Assembly (NCBI RefSeq): GCF_000423925.1 | Contig: NZ_KE384106.1 | Span: forward strand, 21,761 to 85,760 | DNA length: 64,000 nt | Direction: 5' to 3' | Source of the DNA: Butyrivibrio sp. VCD2006 | Lineage (GTDB): Bacteria; Bacillota; Clostridia; Lachnospirales; Lachnospiraceae | Shown: positions 43,559-52,228 of the stretch, piece by piece | How the letters are laid out: every line of letters begins with the position of its first letter | Position numbering within the stretch: position 1 is the stretch's first letter | The notes under the pieces: generated by a model | Told to the model about the DNA's origin: nothing | Databases searched by the model: none | What the model saw: only the letters and a program-made list of their open reading frames with translations | Made by a program: the position numbers and the translations under genes

Positions 43559-44683
43559 ATGCTATTTCAACTTTATGGTCCAAGTGCAAGTTCACAGCTT
43601 TTAGGTTGGGTACTTGTTTTTGCTGGCCTGATTCTTATGAATGAAATTGGTAGAAGAACTAAAGCAGGCGGAATTCTTGTTTTTGTAATAATTCCCACAA
43701 TACTTACAGTTTATTTCATTGCTGCTCATCTTGGAGCTTTTGGCGGTGCCAGCAATCCTACAGTGGCTTATATGGATGGTTGGTTCCATTATTTCAAGCT
43801 TTATGCTGCTGATATTGGTTGCGTAGGCTTTATGATGATCAAGTACAAATGGGGAATCGGTAAAGAAAAATGGTTTGCATGGTTCCCTTGGTTTATCGTA
43901 GCTGCTAACATCATGATCGCTAATGTTTCCGATATGGAATCTGCTCTTGCAGCATTTAACATTACAGGCAATCTCAGCGGAGCATGGTGGGCTTCTAATG
44001 AAGGTGTATTTATCTACGGTGGATGGTGGAATGTTGTTAATGCCCTCGCAGGTATGATCAATATCTTCTGCATGACAGGTGTTGTTCACCTTTACACATC
44101 TAACGATAAGAACAAATCAGACATGCTTTGGCCTGATATGACAGTATGGTTTATCCTTGCATACGATGTATGGAATTTCGAGTACACTTACCTTAATCTT
44201 CCTACTCATACATGGTATTGCGGTGTTGCACTTCTTCTTGCTCCTACATTTGCTAATGCATTCTGGAACAAGGGTGCATGGATCCAGAACCGTGCAAATA
44301 CACTTGCAATCTGGTGCATGTGGGCTCAGGTAGTTCCCGGATTCCAGCTTTGGAGTAAATTCGCAGCTGCGCTTCCTTCAGTTTATGGTGGAGCAACAGC
44401 TAATGGAATTACAACAATGGATCTTTATGCTAAGGCTATCGAGCTTTACAACTCAGGTGCTGGTAAGACTGCACAGGCAGGAGAGATTATTGCTTCCATG
44501 GGTATCACAGCTGATCCCAGAGCTCAGGGCTTTGTAGCAATTCTTTCTATCGCTATCAATGTTATCTGCATAGCTGAGATTATCAAGAGATCAGTTAAGC
44601 TTGGCAAGAACCCTTATGCTAATAATGTATTCGAGGATACTAAGGACTTCCAGCTTGCAATGGATCGTGCTGAGAAGGCATAA
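43559..44683 (+). CDS. Polytopic membrane protein (DUF5692-like)
   Basis: 374 residues with about eight hydrophobic segments and a striking excess of Trp/Tyr/Phe (e.g. MDGWFHYFKLYAADIG, GAWWASNEGVFIYGGWWNVVNALAG, WFILAYDVWNFEYTYLNLPTHTWYCGVALLLAPTFANAFWNKG). I believe it belongs to the DUF5692 family, but this is from memory. A cytosolic tail ends it. No known transport or catalytic motif. RBS GGAGGTG. A terminator separates it from the large Fe-S flavoprotein gene, so the two may be expressed separately despite being neighbours. Confidence 0.75.
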   Translation: MLFQLYGPSASSQLLGWVLVFAGLILMNEIGRRTKAGGILVFVIIPTILTVYFIAAHLGAFGGASNPTVAYMDGWFHYFKLYAADIGCVGFMMIKYKWGIGKEKWFAWFPWFIVAANIMIANVSDMESALAAFNITGNLSGAWWASNEGVFIYGGWWNVVNALAGMINIFCMTGVVHLYTSNDKNKSDMLWPDMTVWFILAYDVWNFEYTYLNLPTHTWYCGVALLLAPTFANAFWNKGAWIQNRANTLAIWCMWAQVVPGFQLWSKFAAALPSVYGGATANGITTMDLYAKAIELYNSGAGKTAQAGEIIASMGITADPRAQGFVAILSIAINVICIAEIIKRSVKLGKNPYANNVFEDTKDFQLAMDRAEKA

Positions 44684-44720
44684 TTTAGATATTTTTTGAA
44701 CTTAATGCTATTCAATATTT

Positions 44721-44751
44721 AATATAGAGGGCATTTGCCCTCTATATTTTT
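44721..44751 (+). terminator. Rho-independent terminator after the membrane protein gene
   Basis: Perfect 12-bp stem AATATAGAGGGC (44721-44732)/GCCCTCTATATT (44737-44748), loop ATTT, then TTT. Confidence 0.93.
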
Positions 44752-44809
44752 GGCCTAAAAAGAAGGAGCGTTTTTTAGGTTAGATTTTATTTAGTGGAGG
44801 AGATTTTAT

Positions 44810-47578
44810 ATGGGTAGGAAACCACCTTTCAAGCCCTCATACGTCAAGGATGATGCAGTTATGCGTGAACCTATTATTAAGCTTGGCAAGATGATTACAG
44901 ACAGAGTACCTTATCATCTTGGATTTAAGAAGCTTACTAACGATGATCCTGAGTATTGGGCACTATCAGCTATTGTAAGTGATGAAGAAGCTGAACTTGC
45001 GCTCAAAATGGGAGTAAGAAAACCCAAAACTTTTGAGCAGCTAAAAGCAATTTCCGGAATTGAAGAAGGGCATCTTCAGGAGCTGCTTGATCATATGTCA
45101 TGGACCGGTCTTGTAGAGTATAACTGGGAGAATGATAAAAGAGAAAAGCAGTACCTTGTTCCTATGTATGTTCCCGGCAGTGCTGAGTTCACCAATATGA
45201 ATAAGGAGCTTATAGAGGCTCACCCTGAAATGGGTAAGTTTTTCGATTATATGACAACACTTCCTCTGGAGAAGATTACTCCTATGGTACCTCCGGGTGG
45301 AGCAGGTGTTGGAATGCACGTTATTCCTGTCGAAAAAGCTATTGATATGAATAATGAATCCATTTCACTTGAACATATTTCTCACTGGCTTGATAAGTAT
45401 GAAGGAAAATATGCTGCCAGTCCTTGTTCTTGCAGACGCTCACGTAAGACATACGATGAAGGATGTGCAGATGACGAAAATGATTGGTGTATTGCAGTCG
45501 GTGATATGGCTGATTATGTTGTAGAAACCGGCAAGGGTGGCAGATATATAACTAAGCAGGAAGCCCTCGAAATATTCAAGAAGGCAGAAGATAACGGCTT
45601 TGTTCACCAGATTACAAACATCGATGGTGAAAACAAGATATTTGCAATTTGTAACTGTAATGTAAATGTTTGTTATGCTCTTAGAACATCACAGCTTTAT
45701 AATACTCCCAATATGTCACGTTCTGCATATGTTGCAAAAGTAACAAAGCAGGATTGTGTTGCGTGTGGACGTTGTGTTGAGGTATGCCCCGCAGGTGCTG
45801 TTAAGCTTGGTCAGAAGCTTTGTAAGAAGGATGGTTCAGAGGTAACCTATCCTAAGCATGTTCTTCCCAGTGAGAAGAAATGGACTGAGGATGACTGGGA
45901 CTGGGATTACAGAGATAATAACAGAATCAACTGTTACGATTCAGGAACAGCTCCTTGTAAAACAGCATGTCCTGCTCATATAGCAGTTCAGGGTTATCTT
46001 AAGCTTGCAGCTCAGGGCAAGTATACAGAAGCTCTTGCACTTATCAAGAAGAACAATCCACTTCCTGCTGTATGCGGACATATCTGTAACAGAAGATGTG
46101 AGGATGCTTGTACCAGAGGTACTATTGATCAGGCAGTAGCTATCGATGAGGTAAAGAAATTCATAGCTGCCCGCGATCTTAATGCTGATACCAGATATAT
46201 ACCTGAAAAGGTTATTCCTAAGGTAAATGGCCTGTTTGATGAGAAAATAGCTATTATCGGTGGTGGTCCTGCAGGTCTTTCATGTGCATTCTATCTTGCA
46301 GAAAAAGGCTATAAGCCCACCATCTTTGAGAAAAACGAAAGAGCAGGCGGCATGCTTGTTTATGGTATACCTTCTTATAAACTTGAGAAGGATGTTGTTC
46401 AGGCTGAAATTGATATCATCAAGGAGATGGGAGTTGAGATCAAGACCGGTATCGAAGTAGGTAAGGATATCACACTTGATGAACTTAGAAGCCAGGGCTA
46501 CAAAGCATTCTATATTGCAATCGGCTGCCAGGGCGGTAGAAAAGCAGGTATCCCCGGTGAGGATGCTGAAGGTGTTGTGACAGCTGTTGATTTCCTTCAT
46601 TCAGTGACTGATGATGAAACACTTAAGGTTGAAGGAAAAGCTGTTGTTATCGGTGGTGGTAACGTTGCTATTGACGTTTCCAGAAGCGCTGTAAGATGCG
46701 GAGCTACCTCTGTAAAGCAGTTCTGTCTTGAAACAAGAGACATTATGCCTGCTTCAGATGAAGAAGTTGAAGAAGCTGAAGAAGATGGTGTTGAGATAAA
46801 CTGTGGATGGGGCCCTAAGGAAATTCTTACAGAAAATGGTAAGGTCAAGGGAATTGTCTTCAAGAAGTGTACTTCTGTTAAGGATGCTGACGGAAGATTC
46901 AATCCTCAGTACGATGAAAACGACACTGTAACAGTAGAATGCGAGCATGTATTCCTTAGTATCGGTCAGAGCATTGTTTGGGGTGACTTACTTAATGGTT
47001 CAAAGGTAGAGCTTGGAAGAGGAAATGGAGCAGTTGCTGACTCACTTACTTACCAGACAGCTCAGCCTGACATTTTTGTAGGTGGTGATGTTTATACAGG
47101 ACCCAAATTTGCAATTGATGCTATAGCAGCAGGAAAGCAGGGCGCTATCTCAATTCATCGTTTTGTACAGCCGAATTCTTCACTTACTATCGGTAGAAAC
47201 CGCAATGATTTCAAGGAGTTTGACAAAGAGAACATTCTTGTCAAGGACTATGATACATGTAAGAGACAGATACCCGGTAAGAGCGATAAAATTGCTGATC
47301 CTAAGCATTCCTTCAGAGATGCCAAGCTTGTATTCACAGAAGAGCAGGTTAAGGCGGAGACAGCAAGATGTCTTTCATGTGGTGCATCTGTTGTTGATAC
47401 AAATAAGTGTATCGGATGCGGACTTTGTACAACAAAATGTGAATTTGATGCAATCCATCTCTACAGAGAGAATCCTGAGTGCAGTGTAATGAGAAGAAGC
47501 GAAGATAAGCTTAAGTACATTCTTCCCTACGCAGCAAAGCAGGCAATAAATATCAAATTCAAGAAGAAAAATAAGTAA
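44810..47578 (+). CDS. Large Fe-S flavoprotein: ferredoxin-type N-terminus fused to GltD-like oxidoreductase
   Basis: 922 residues in four parts. (1) ~50-115: winged-helix-like segment. (2) ~200-330: an unusual Cys set (PCSCRR at 206/208, C219, C227; ICNCNVNVC at 281/283/288), then a 4Fe-4S ferredoxin motif CVACGRCVEVCP. (3) ~375-800: the Fe-S domain and FAD/NAD(P) module of glutamate synthase small subunit/dihydropyrimidine dehydrogenase type (CKTACPAHIAVQGYL, CGHICNRRCEDAC; FAD site IIGGGPAGLSCAFYLAEKG; NADPH site VVIGGGNVAIDVSR). (4) C-terminal CLSCGAS...CIGCGLCTTKCEFDAI, a further cluster. No glutaminase domain. Likely an electron-transfer enzyme with NAD(P)H and ferredoxin-type centres; substrate unknown. 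RBS GGAGGAG. Confidence 0.88.
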   Translation: MGRKPPFKPSYVKDDAVMREPIIKLGKMITDRVPYHLGFKKLTNDDPEYWALSAIVSDEEAELALKMGVRKPKTFEQLKAISGIEEGHLQELLDHMSWTGLVEYNWENDKREKQYLVPMYVPGSAEFTNMNKELIEAHPEMGKFFDYMTTLPLEKITPMVPPGGAGVGMHVIPVEKAIDMNNESISLEHISHWLDKYEGKYAASPCSCRRSRKTYDEGCADDENDWCIAVGDMADYVVETGKGGRYITKQEALEIFKKAEDNGFVHQITNIDGENKIFAICNCNVNVCYALRTSQLYNTPNMSRSAYVAKVTKQDCVACGRCVEVCPAGAVKLGQKLCKKDGSEVTYPKHVLPSEKKWTEDDWDWDYRDNNRINCYDSGTAPCKTACPAHIAVQGYLKLAAQGKYTEALALIKKNNPLPAVCGHICNRRCEDACTRGTIDQAVAIDEVKKFIAARDLNADTRYIPEKVIPKVNGLFDEKIAIIGGGPAGLSCAFYLAEKGYKPTIFEKNERAGGMLVYGIPSYKLEKDVVQAEIDIIKEMGVEIKTGIEVGKDITLDELRSQGYKAFYIAIGCQGGRKAGIPGEDAEGVVTAVDFLHSVTDDETLKVEGKAVVIGGGNVAIDVSRSAVRCGATSVKQFCLETRDIMPASDEEVEEAEEDGVEINCGWGPKEILTENGKVKGIVFKKCTSVKDADGRFNPQYDENDTVTVECEHVFLSIGQSIVWGDLLNGSKVELGRGNGAVADSLTYQTAQPDIFVGGDVYTGPKFAIDAIAAGKQGAISIHRFVQPNSSLTIGRNRNDFKEFDKENILVKDYDTCKRQIPGKSDKIADPKHSFRDAKLVFTEEQVKAETARCLSCGASVVDTNKCIGCGLCTTKCEFDAIHLYRENPECSVMRRSEDKLKYILPYAAKQAINIKFKKKNK

Positions 47579-47590
47579 GTAAATTTTCCA

Positions 47591-47742
47591 AACCTGTTAG
47601 AAGTAATAAGTTATATCTAGAAGCATGTAGTATATTTATTTACTAACCTGTTAGAAAAAATAAGTTATATCTAGAAGCATGTAGTATATTTATTTACTAA
47701 CCTGTTAGAAAAAATAATTATATCTAGAAGCATGTAGTTTAG
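47591..47742 (+). repeat. Tandem repeat array, 54-bp unit, three copies
   Basis: Units start at 47591, 47645 and 47699 (exact 54-bp period), each beginning AACCTGTTAGAA and containing TATATCTAGAAGCATGTAGT. The third copy has lost 2 bases and decays before the adjoining double-hairpin element at 47753. The word AGAAAAA(A)TAAGT in units 2 and 3 resembles the last codons and stop of the upstream gene (AGAAAAATAAGTAAGT). Confidence 0.93.
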
Positions 47743-47752
47743 TTTTTCAAAA

Positions 47753-47797
47753 GCCTTCTCCCTCTGGGAGAAGGTGGCACGTAGTGCCGGATGAGGG
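47753..47797 (+). repeat. Double-hairpin repeat element, copy 3 (before hypA)
   Basis: Hairpin 1 CCTTCTCCC (47754-47762)/GGGAGAAGG (47766-47774), loop TCT. Hairpin 2 GGCAC/GTGCC around GTA (47776-47788). Tail GGATGAGGG (47789-47797) lies 5 nt before the hypA start at 47803. Confidence 0.92.
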
Positions 47798-47802
47798 CTC
47801 TT

Positions 47803-48150
47803 ATGCATGAACTTGGAGTAGTTTTTCATATCATCGACGATCTTAAAGTTGTCGCGGACGAAAATAATATAGAGAAGATTGAAAAAGTAACTGTGGAACT
47901 TGGAGAGGTTTCGACTGTAATACCGCATTTCCTCACAGATTGCTGGAAATGGGCTTCTGAAAAGCAGGAGTTTATAAACGGTACCGAGCTTCTTATTGAG
48001 ACAATACCTGCTATTACTGAATGCCAGGATTGCGGGAAACAGTACGGAACTATTGCACATGGCAGAATATGTCCTTTTTGCGGAAGTGAAAAGACATATC
48101 TTGTCCAAGGCAACGAATTTCTGATTAAAGAAATTGAAATATCAGAGTAA
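47803..48150 (+). CDS. hypA: Hydrogenase maturation nickel chaperone HypA
   Basis: 115 residues. HypA delivers nickel to [NiFe]-hydrogenase (and sometimes urease) maturation. The N-terminus MHELGVV keeps the Met-His pair that binds Ni, and the zinc site is CQDCGKQYG...RICPFCGSEK. An in-frame ATG at 47791 within the repeat tail would extend the protein by four residues and spoil the MH site, so 47803 is chosen. No hypB, hypC-F or hydrogenase gene is nearby. Its ribosome site is provided by the repeat element. Confidence 0.92.
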   Translation: MHELGVVFHIIDDLKVVADENNIEKIEKVTVELGEVSTVIPHFLTDCWKWASEKQEFINGTELLIETIPAITECQDCGKQYGTIAHGRICPFCGSEKTYLVQGNEFLIKEIEISE

Positions 48151-48215
48151 GTAATTTTTATAGATTGTACCCCTTATAGCTATATATAATTACATAATTA
48201 ATCTAATTTAACGAA

Positions 48216-48254
48216 AAACTCAGCTTATATCCATGATATAAGTTGAGTTTTTTT
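48216..48254 (+). terminator. Rho-independent terminator after hypA
   Basis: 15-bp stem AAACTCAGCTTATAT (48216-48230)/ATATAAGTTGAGTTT (48236-48250) with one G-T pair, loop CCATG, then TTTT. Confidence 0.92.
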
Positions 48255-48373
48255 AATGTATTGAATAATTTGATTGTCTTGTTTATACATTTTTAATGAC
48301 AAGTAGTACTTTTTATTATAAAATATATGCATGTTGCATAACAAAATACTAGGTTAAGGGGGTATACACAACC

Positions 48374-49633
48374 ATGGCAACTAAGGAGAAGAGAAACGTT
48401 ATTGTTGGACAGTCAGGAGGACCTACAGCTGCAATTAATTCTTCACTTGCAGGTGTTTATCGTACTGCTATAGACCGTGGATACAAGAAGGTTTACGGAA
48501 TGATCCATGGTGTACAGGGACTGATGGAAGGCCGCTATGTTGATCTCGCTGAGCATATCAAGACTGGTCTTGATGCTGAGCTTTTGAAGAGAACACCTTC
48601 AGCTTATCTTGGTTCATGCCGTTATAAGCTGCCTGAGATCTTCGAGAGCAAGGAGACCTACGAGAAGATCTTCCAGATTCTGACTGATCTTGAAATCGAT
48701 TGCTTTATTTACATCGGTGGTAATGACTCAATGGATACCATCAAAAAGCTTTCCGATTATGCTATTATTTCCGGTTCTAGTGTAAGATTCGTCGGATGTC
48801 CTAAGACTATCGATAATGACCTTGCGCTTACAGACCACACACCCGGCTATGGCTCAGCTGCTAAGTACATCGGTACTTCAGTAAAAGAGATCATCCGTGA
48901 TGGTTGGAGTCTTGAGACCGAACATGGTCAGGTTGTCATTGTTGAGATCATGGGTAGAAACGCTGGATGGCTCACCGGATCAGCTGCTCTTTCAAGAGGA
49001 GAGGACTGTGATGGACCCGATGCAATTTATCTCCCTGAGCTTCCCTTCGATGTTAAGAAATTTGTTGATAAGACAAGAAAGCTTCTTAAAGAGAAGGCTA
49101 ATGTTGTTATCGCTATTTCTGAAGGTATTCACGATAAGGACGGAAAATACATCAGTGAGTATGACAACGGCGTAGAGTACGTTGATGCTTTCGGACATAA
49201 GCAGCTTACAGGTACAGCAAGATACCTTTGCACAGTTCTTTCAACTGAAATCGGTTGTAAGACAAGAGCTATTGAGCTTTCTACACTTCAGAGAGCTGCA
49301 AGCCACTGCGCTTCACGTGTTGATATCCTTGAGGCTTATGAAGTTGGTGGTGCTGCAATGAAGGCAGCTGACGAAGGCGATAGCGGCAAGATGGTAGTTA
49401 TCGAGAGACTTTCAGATGATCCTTATCAGGCAGGTACAGAGGTTAAGGATGTACACAAGATTGCTAACGACGAGCGTCTTGTTCCCAGAGAATGGATCAA
49501 TAAGGAAGGTACTTATGTAACAGATGAGTTCATTACATATGTACGTCCTCTTATCCAGGGCGATGTAGGACCTATCATGGTTGATGGTATACCGAGACAC
49601 CTTTTTGTTCCCGGATTCCAGGAGCTTCTGTAA
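48374..49633 (+). CDS. pfp: Pyrophosphate-dependent 6-phosphofructokinase
   Basis: Reversible phosphorylation of fructose 6-phosphate in glycolysis, using PPi. The 419 residues show GGPTAAINSS at the start. At the phosphoryl-donor site the motif is GGNDSMDT (D118 in place of the Gly of ATP enzymes) and CPKTIDNDL (K144 in place of Gly), the two substitutions that mark PPi dependence; EIMGRNAGWLTGSAAL follows. Use of PPi is common in anaerobic Clostridia and saves ATP. RBS AAGGGGG; a clear promoter was not found, though TATAAA at 48317 is a possible -10. Terminator at 49743. Confidence 0.93.
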   Translation: MATKEKRNVIVGQSGGPTAAINSSLAGVYRTAIDRGYKKVYGMIHGVQGLMEGRYVDLAEHIKTGLDAELLKRTPSAYLGSCRYKLPEIFESKETYEKIFQILTDLEIDCFIYIGGNDSMDTIKKLSDYAIISGSSVRFVGCPKTIDNDLALTDHTPGYGSAAKYIGTSVKEIIRDGWSLETEHGQVVIVEIMGRNAGWLTGSAALSRGEDCDGPDAIYLPELPFDVKKFVDKTRKLLKEKANVVIAISEGIHDKDGKYISEYDNGVEYVDAFGHKQLTGTARYLCTVLSTEIGCKTRAIELSTLQRAASHCASRVDILEAYEVGGAAMKAADEGDSGKMVVIERLSDDPYQAGTEVKDVHKIANDERLVPREWINKEGTYVTDEFITYVRPLIQGDVGPIMVDGIPRHLFVPGFQELL

Positions 49634-49742
49634 TAAATTTGTTCAAATTATTTATTTATTAGCCTAAATGAATCAATTCAGTCTAATTTTGTCGAAATTT
49701 AACATTTTTATTGCAAATAATTTAACAATCTTATAATATTAA

Positions 49743-49769
49743 GGGACAGGTTTTTATACCTGTCCTTTT
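49743..49769 (+). terminator. Rho-independent terminator after the PPi-PFK gene
   Basis: Stem GGACAGG (49744-49750)/CCTGTCC (49759-49765) with flanking G-T pair and TTTT. Confidence 0.88.
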
Positions 49770-49879
49770 ATTTTCCTTAATTTCTGAAAAGTCAAAATAA
49801 AATGTGATATTTAATAAGTTTTGTACTTTTTGAATACTATTCATTTGATATAATAAGATTTAGGAAGAAGGTTGTTAGT

Positions 49880-50779
49880 ATGAAGAATAGAATTTCTATT
49901 ATATTTTCATCAATATTGTTTCTGATAGTCTTAATGCTTTTTTGCCCATTGACTTCAAAATGCAATTTGGCAATACATGCATACGCGTCAAATAACGAGA
50001 ATCTATATGTAACTTCAAAAAACAGACAGTTTACAAAATCTGTTTTAAAAGGTGACTCATTCAGAATAAATATTATTGAAAAAAAGAAGGTAAACCCTAA
50101 GAATCTGAAATTTAGTTCAAAGAACAAAAATATTGCAACTGTAGATGCACAAGGAAACATTACAGCTTTAGACTATGGCACTTCTAAAATTACAGTAAAA
50201 AAGAAAAAAGGGAATCACATCGTCTGCACCTTTACAGTTACAGTAGTTAAATCCATACCGAGAACGCTTTTCATCGGTGATTCCAGATCAGTATATATGT
50301 TCAACAAATCAAACATTGAGCTGTGCGGTGTAATCAAAAACGGCATGTATGTCTACGCAAGAGCCGGTGCTCAATTCTGGTACATTAACGAGGTTGTTGG
50401 GAAGGTTGATCCCGATTCCTATGACTCTGTAGTTACATGGATGGGTGCGAATGACAGAGGAAGCTTTACAAATTATAAGTATTGTTACAATGAGATCAAA
50501 AGTATGGGAAAAAAGATCGTGCTTTGTACTGTTGGTCCGGTTCAAGATGCACTTCTTGATGAGATAGGAATAATTGTTTTTAACAATGGATTAATGAAAA
50601 AGTACAATAAAGAACTTAAAAAATGGTCCAAGAAAAATAACATTCCCATAATAGATCTATATTCTTACATCGTTAAAAAGAAACTAAAAGTCGATTCCAG
50701 AGATGGTGTTCACTATCTGCCACGTCCTACGACTAAGATTTGGAAACGTATTCTTTCACAATATGCAAAATTATCATAG
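49880..50779 (+). CDS. Secreted SGNH/GDSL hydrolase with an N-terminal BIG2-like domain
   Basis: 299 residues. A signal peptide or anchor (residues ~5-35, FCPLTSKCNLAIHAYA) is followed by a BIG2-like Ig domain (~55-122: NPKNLKFSSKNKNIATVDAQGNITALDYGTSKITVK) and an SGNH hydrolase domain with nucleophile S135 (FIGDSRSV), block III N191-D192 (GANDRG) and the Asp-His pair D275/H278 (RDGVHY). Such enzymes are esterases or acyl-hydrolases; substrate unknown, possibly wall or plant polysaccharide acetyl groups. An extended -10 (TGATATAAT, 49846-49854) lies 25 nt upstream. Confidence 0.85.
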   Translation: MKNRISIIFSSILFLIVLMLFCPLTSKCNLAIHAYASNNENLYVTSKNRQFTKSVLKGDSFRINIIEKKKVNPKNLKFSSKNKNIATVDAQGNITALDYGTSKITVKKKKGNHIVCTFTVTVVKSIPRTLFIGDSRSVYMFNKSNIELCGVIKNGMYVYARAGAQFWYINEVVGKVDPDSYDSVVTWMGANDRGSFTNYKYCYNEIKSMGKKIVLCTVGPVQDALLDEIGIIVFNNGLMKKYNKELKKWSKKNNIPIIDLYSYIVKKKLKVDSRDGVHYLPRPTTKIWKRILSQYAKLS

Positions 50780-50785
50780 CTATTT

Positions 50786-50822
50786 AATCCCACATGACAT
50801 AGAATGAAGTGTGGGATTTTTA
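50786..50822 (+). terminator. Rho-independent terminator after the SGNH hydrolase gene
   Basis: Stem AATCCCACA (50786-50794)/TGTGGGATT (50810-50818), 15-nt loop, then TTTATTT. Confidence 0.82.
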
Positions 50823-50850
50823 TTTACAATTTTAAAGAGGAGAATGAAAA

Positions 50851-52020
50851 ATGAACTATTCTGAAGAATCACTGCGTCTGCACGGGGAGTGGCAGGGTAA
50901 AATCGAAGTTGTTTCAAGAGTTAAGGTTGAGAATAAAGAGGATTTATCTCTGGCATATACCCCCGGAGTTGCTCAGCCCTGTTTGGAAATCCAGAAGGAT
51001 TATGAAAAATCCTATACACTCACAAGACGTCACAACCTTGTAGCAGTTATAACAGACGGAACAGCAGTACTCGGTCTTGGCGATATCGGACCTGAAGCAG
51101 GAATGCCTGTTATGGAAGGAAAATGTGCACTGTTTAAGGAATTTGCAGATGTTGACGCTTTTCCTATCTGCATCAGAAGCAAAGATGTCGATGAAATAGT
51201 TCGTACTATATATTTGATTTCCGGATCTTTCGGTGGAATTAATCTTGAGGATATCGCAGCACCAAGATGCTTCGAAATCGAGAAGAAGCTTAAGGAAATA
51301 TGTGATATTCCTGTTTTCCATGATGATCAGCACGGAACTGCAGTAGTCGTTGGTGCTGCACTTATTAATGCCCTCAGAGTTGTAAAGAAAGAGATCGGAG
51401 AGGCAAAGGTAGTAATTAACGGTGCTGGTTCAGCGGGTATTGCAATAGGTAAGCACCTACTCAATCTCGGTGTTAAGAATCTTAAGATGGTAGATAGAAA
51501 CGGTATCCTTTGCGAAGGAATTGAGATGAACTCTGCGCAGGCTCAGATGGCAGAGGTGACCAATCCTGAAAAGTTCTCAGGAAATCTGGCAGATGCCATG
51601 AAGGGAGCTGATGTATTTATTGGTGTAAGTGCGCCTCATATTGTAAGTAAAGAGATGGTTGCATCAATGAATGAAGGTGCAATTGTATTCCCGATGGCTA
51701 ATCCTGTTCCCGAGATTGAGCCTGAAGAAGCGCTTGAAGCAGGTGCAGCTGTTGTTGGTACAGGAAGAAGCGATCATCCTAACCAGATAAACAATGTTCT
51801 TTGCTTCCCCGGACTGTTCAGAGGCGCTCTTGATGTTCGTGCCAAGGATATAACAGAAGAGATGAAGAGAGCTGCATCCTATGCTCTCGCTGATCTTGTA
51901 GCTCCCGAGGAACTCAATGACAAATACATTCTGCCTCTGGCATTTGATAAGAGAGTCGGACCTGCTGTTGCAAAGGCAGTTGCTGAGTCAGCAAGAGAGT
52001 GCGGCGTAGCAAGGCTTTAA
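50851..52020 (+). CDS. Malic enzyme (oxaloacetate-decarboxylating malate dehydrogenase)
   Basis: Converts malate to pyruvate and CO2 with NAD(P). The 389 residues match the short bacterial form: SLAYTPGVAQPCLEIQK, VITDGTAVLGLGDIGPEAGMPVMEGK, the metal-site GGINLEDIAAPRCFEIE...VFHDDQHGTAVVVGAAL, and the nucleotide-binding INGAGSAGIAIGKHLL. Cofactor choice cannot be read with confidence; related clostridial enzymes use NAD. RBS AAAGAGGAG. The last codons and stop (AGCAAGGCTTTAA) are repeated five more times in the array that follows. Confidence 0.94.
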   Translation: MNYSEESLRLHGEWQGKIEVVSRVKVENKEDLSLAYTPGVAQPCLEIQKDYEKSYTLTRRHNLVAVITDGTAVLGLGDIGPEAGMPVMEGKCALFKEFADVDAFPICIRSKDVDEIVRTIYLISGSFGGINLEDIAAPRCFEIEKKLKEICDIPVFHDDQHGTAVVVGAALINALRVVKKEIGEAKVVINGAGSAGIAIGKHLLNLGVKNLKMVDRNGILCEGIEMNSAQAQMAEVTNPEKFSGNLADAMKGADVFIGVSAPHIVSKEMVASMNEGAIVFPMANPVPEIEPEEALEAGAAVVGTGRSDHPNQINNVLCFPGLFRGALDVRAKDITEEMKRAASYALADLVAPEELNDKYILPLAFDKRVGPAVAKAVAESARECGVARL

Positions 52021-52213
52021 AAATTACGATATAAAAGCTTCCCTCAGAGTAGCAAGGCTTTAACAATAAAAAAGTCTTCCTCCAGAGCAGCAAGGCTTTA
52101 ACAATAAAAAAGTCTTCCTCCAGAGCAGCAAGGCTTTAACAATAAAAAATCTTCCTCCAGAGCAGCAAGGCTTTAACAATAAAAAATCTTCCTCCAGAGC
52201 AGCAAGGCTTTAA
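52008..52213 (+). repeat. Tandem repeat array seeded by the 3' end of the malic enzyme gene
   Basis: AGCAAGGCTTTAA occurs at 52008 (the gene's last codons plus stop), 52051, 52089, 52127, 52164 and 52201. Spacings are 43, 38, 38, 37 and 37 bp; the linkers read CAATAAAAAAGTCTTCCTCCAGAGC with small changes, the first and last copies most diverged. The array ends 15 nt before a double-hairpin element. Confidence 0.95.
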
Positions 52214-52228
52214 AAAATACAAAAAAAA

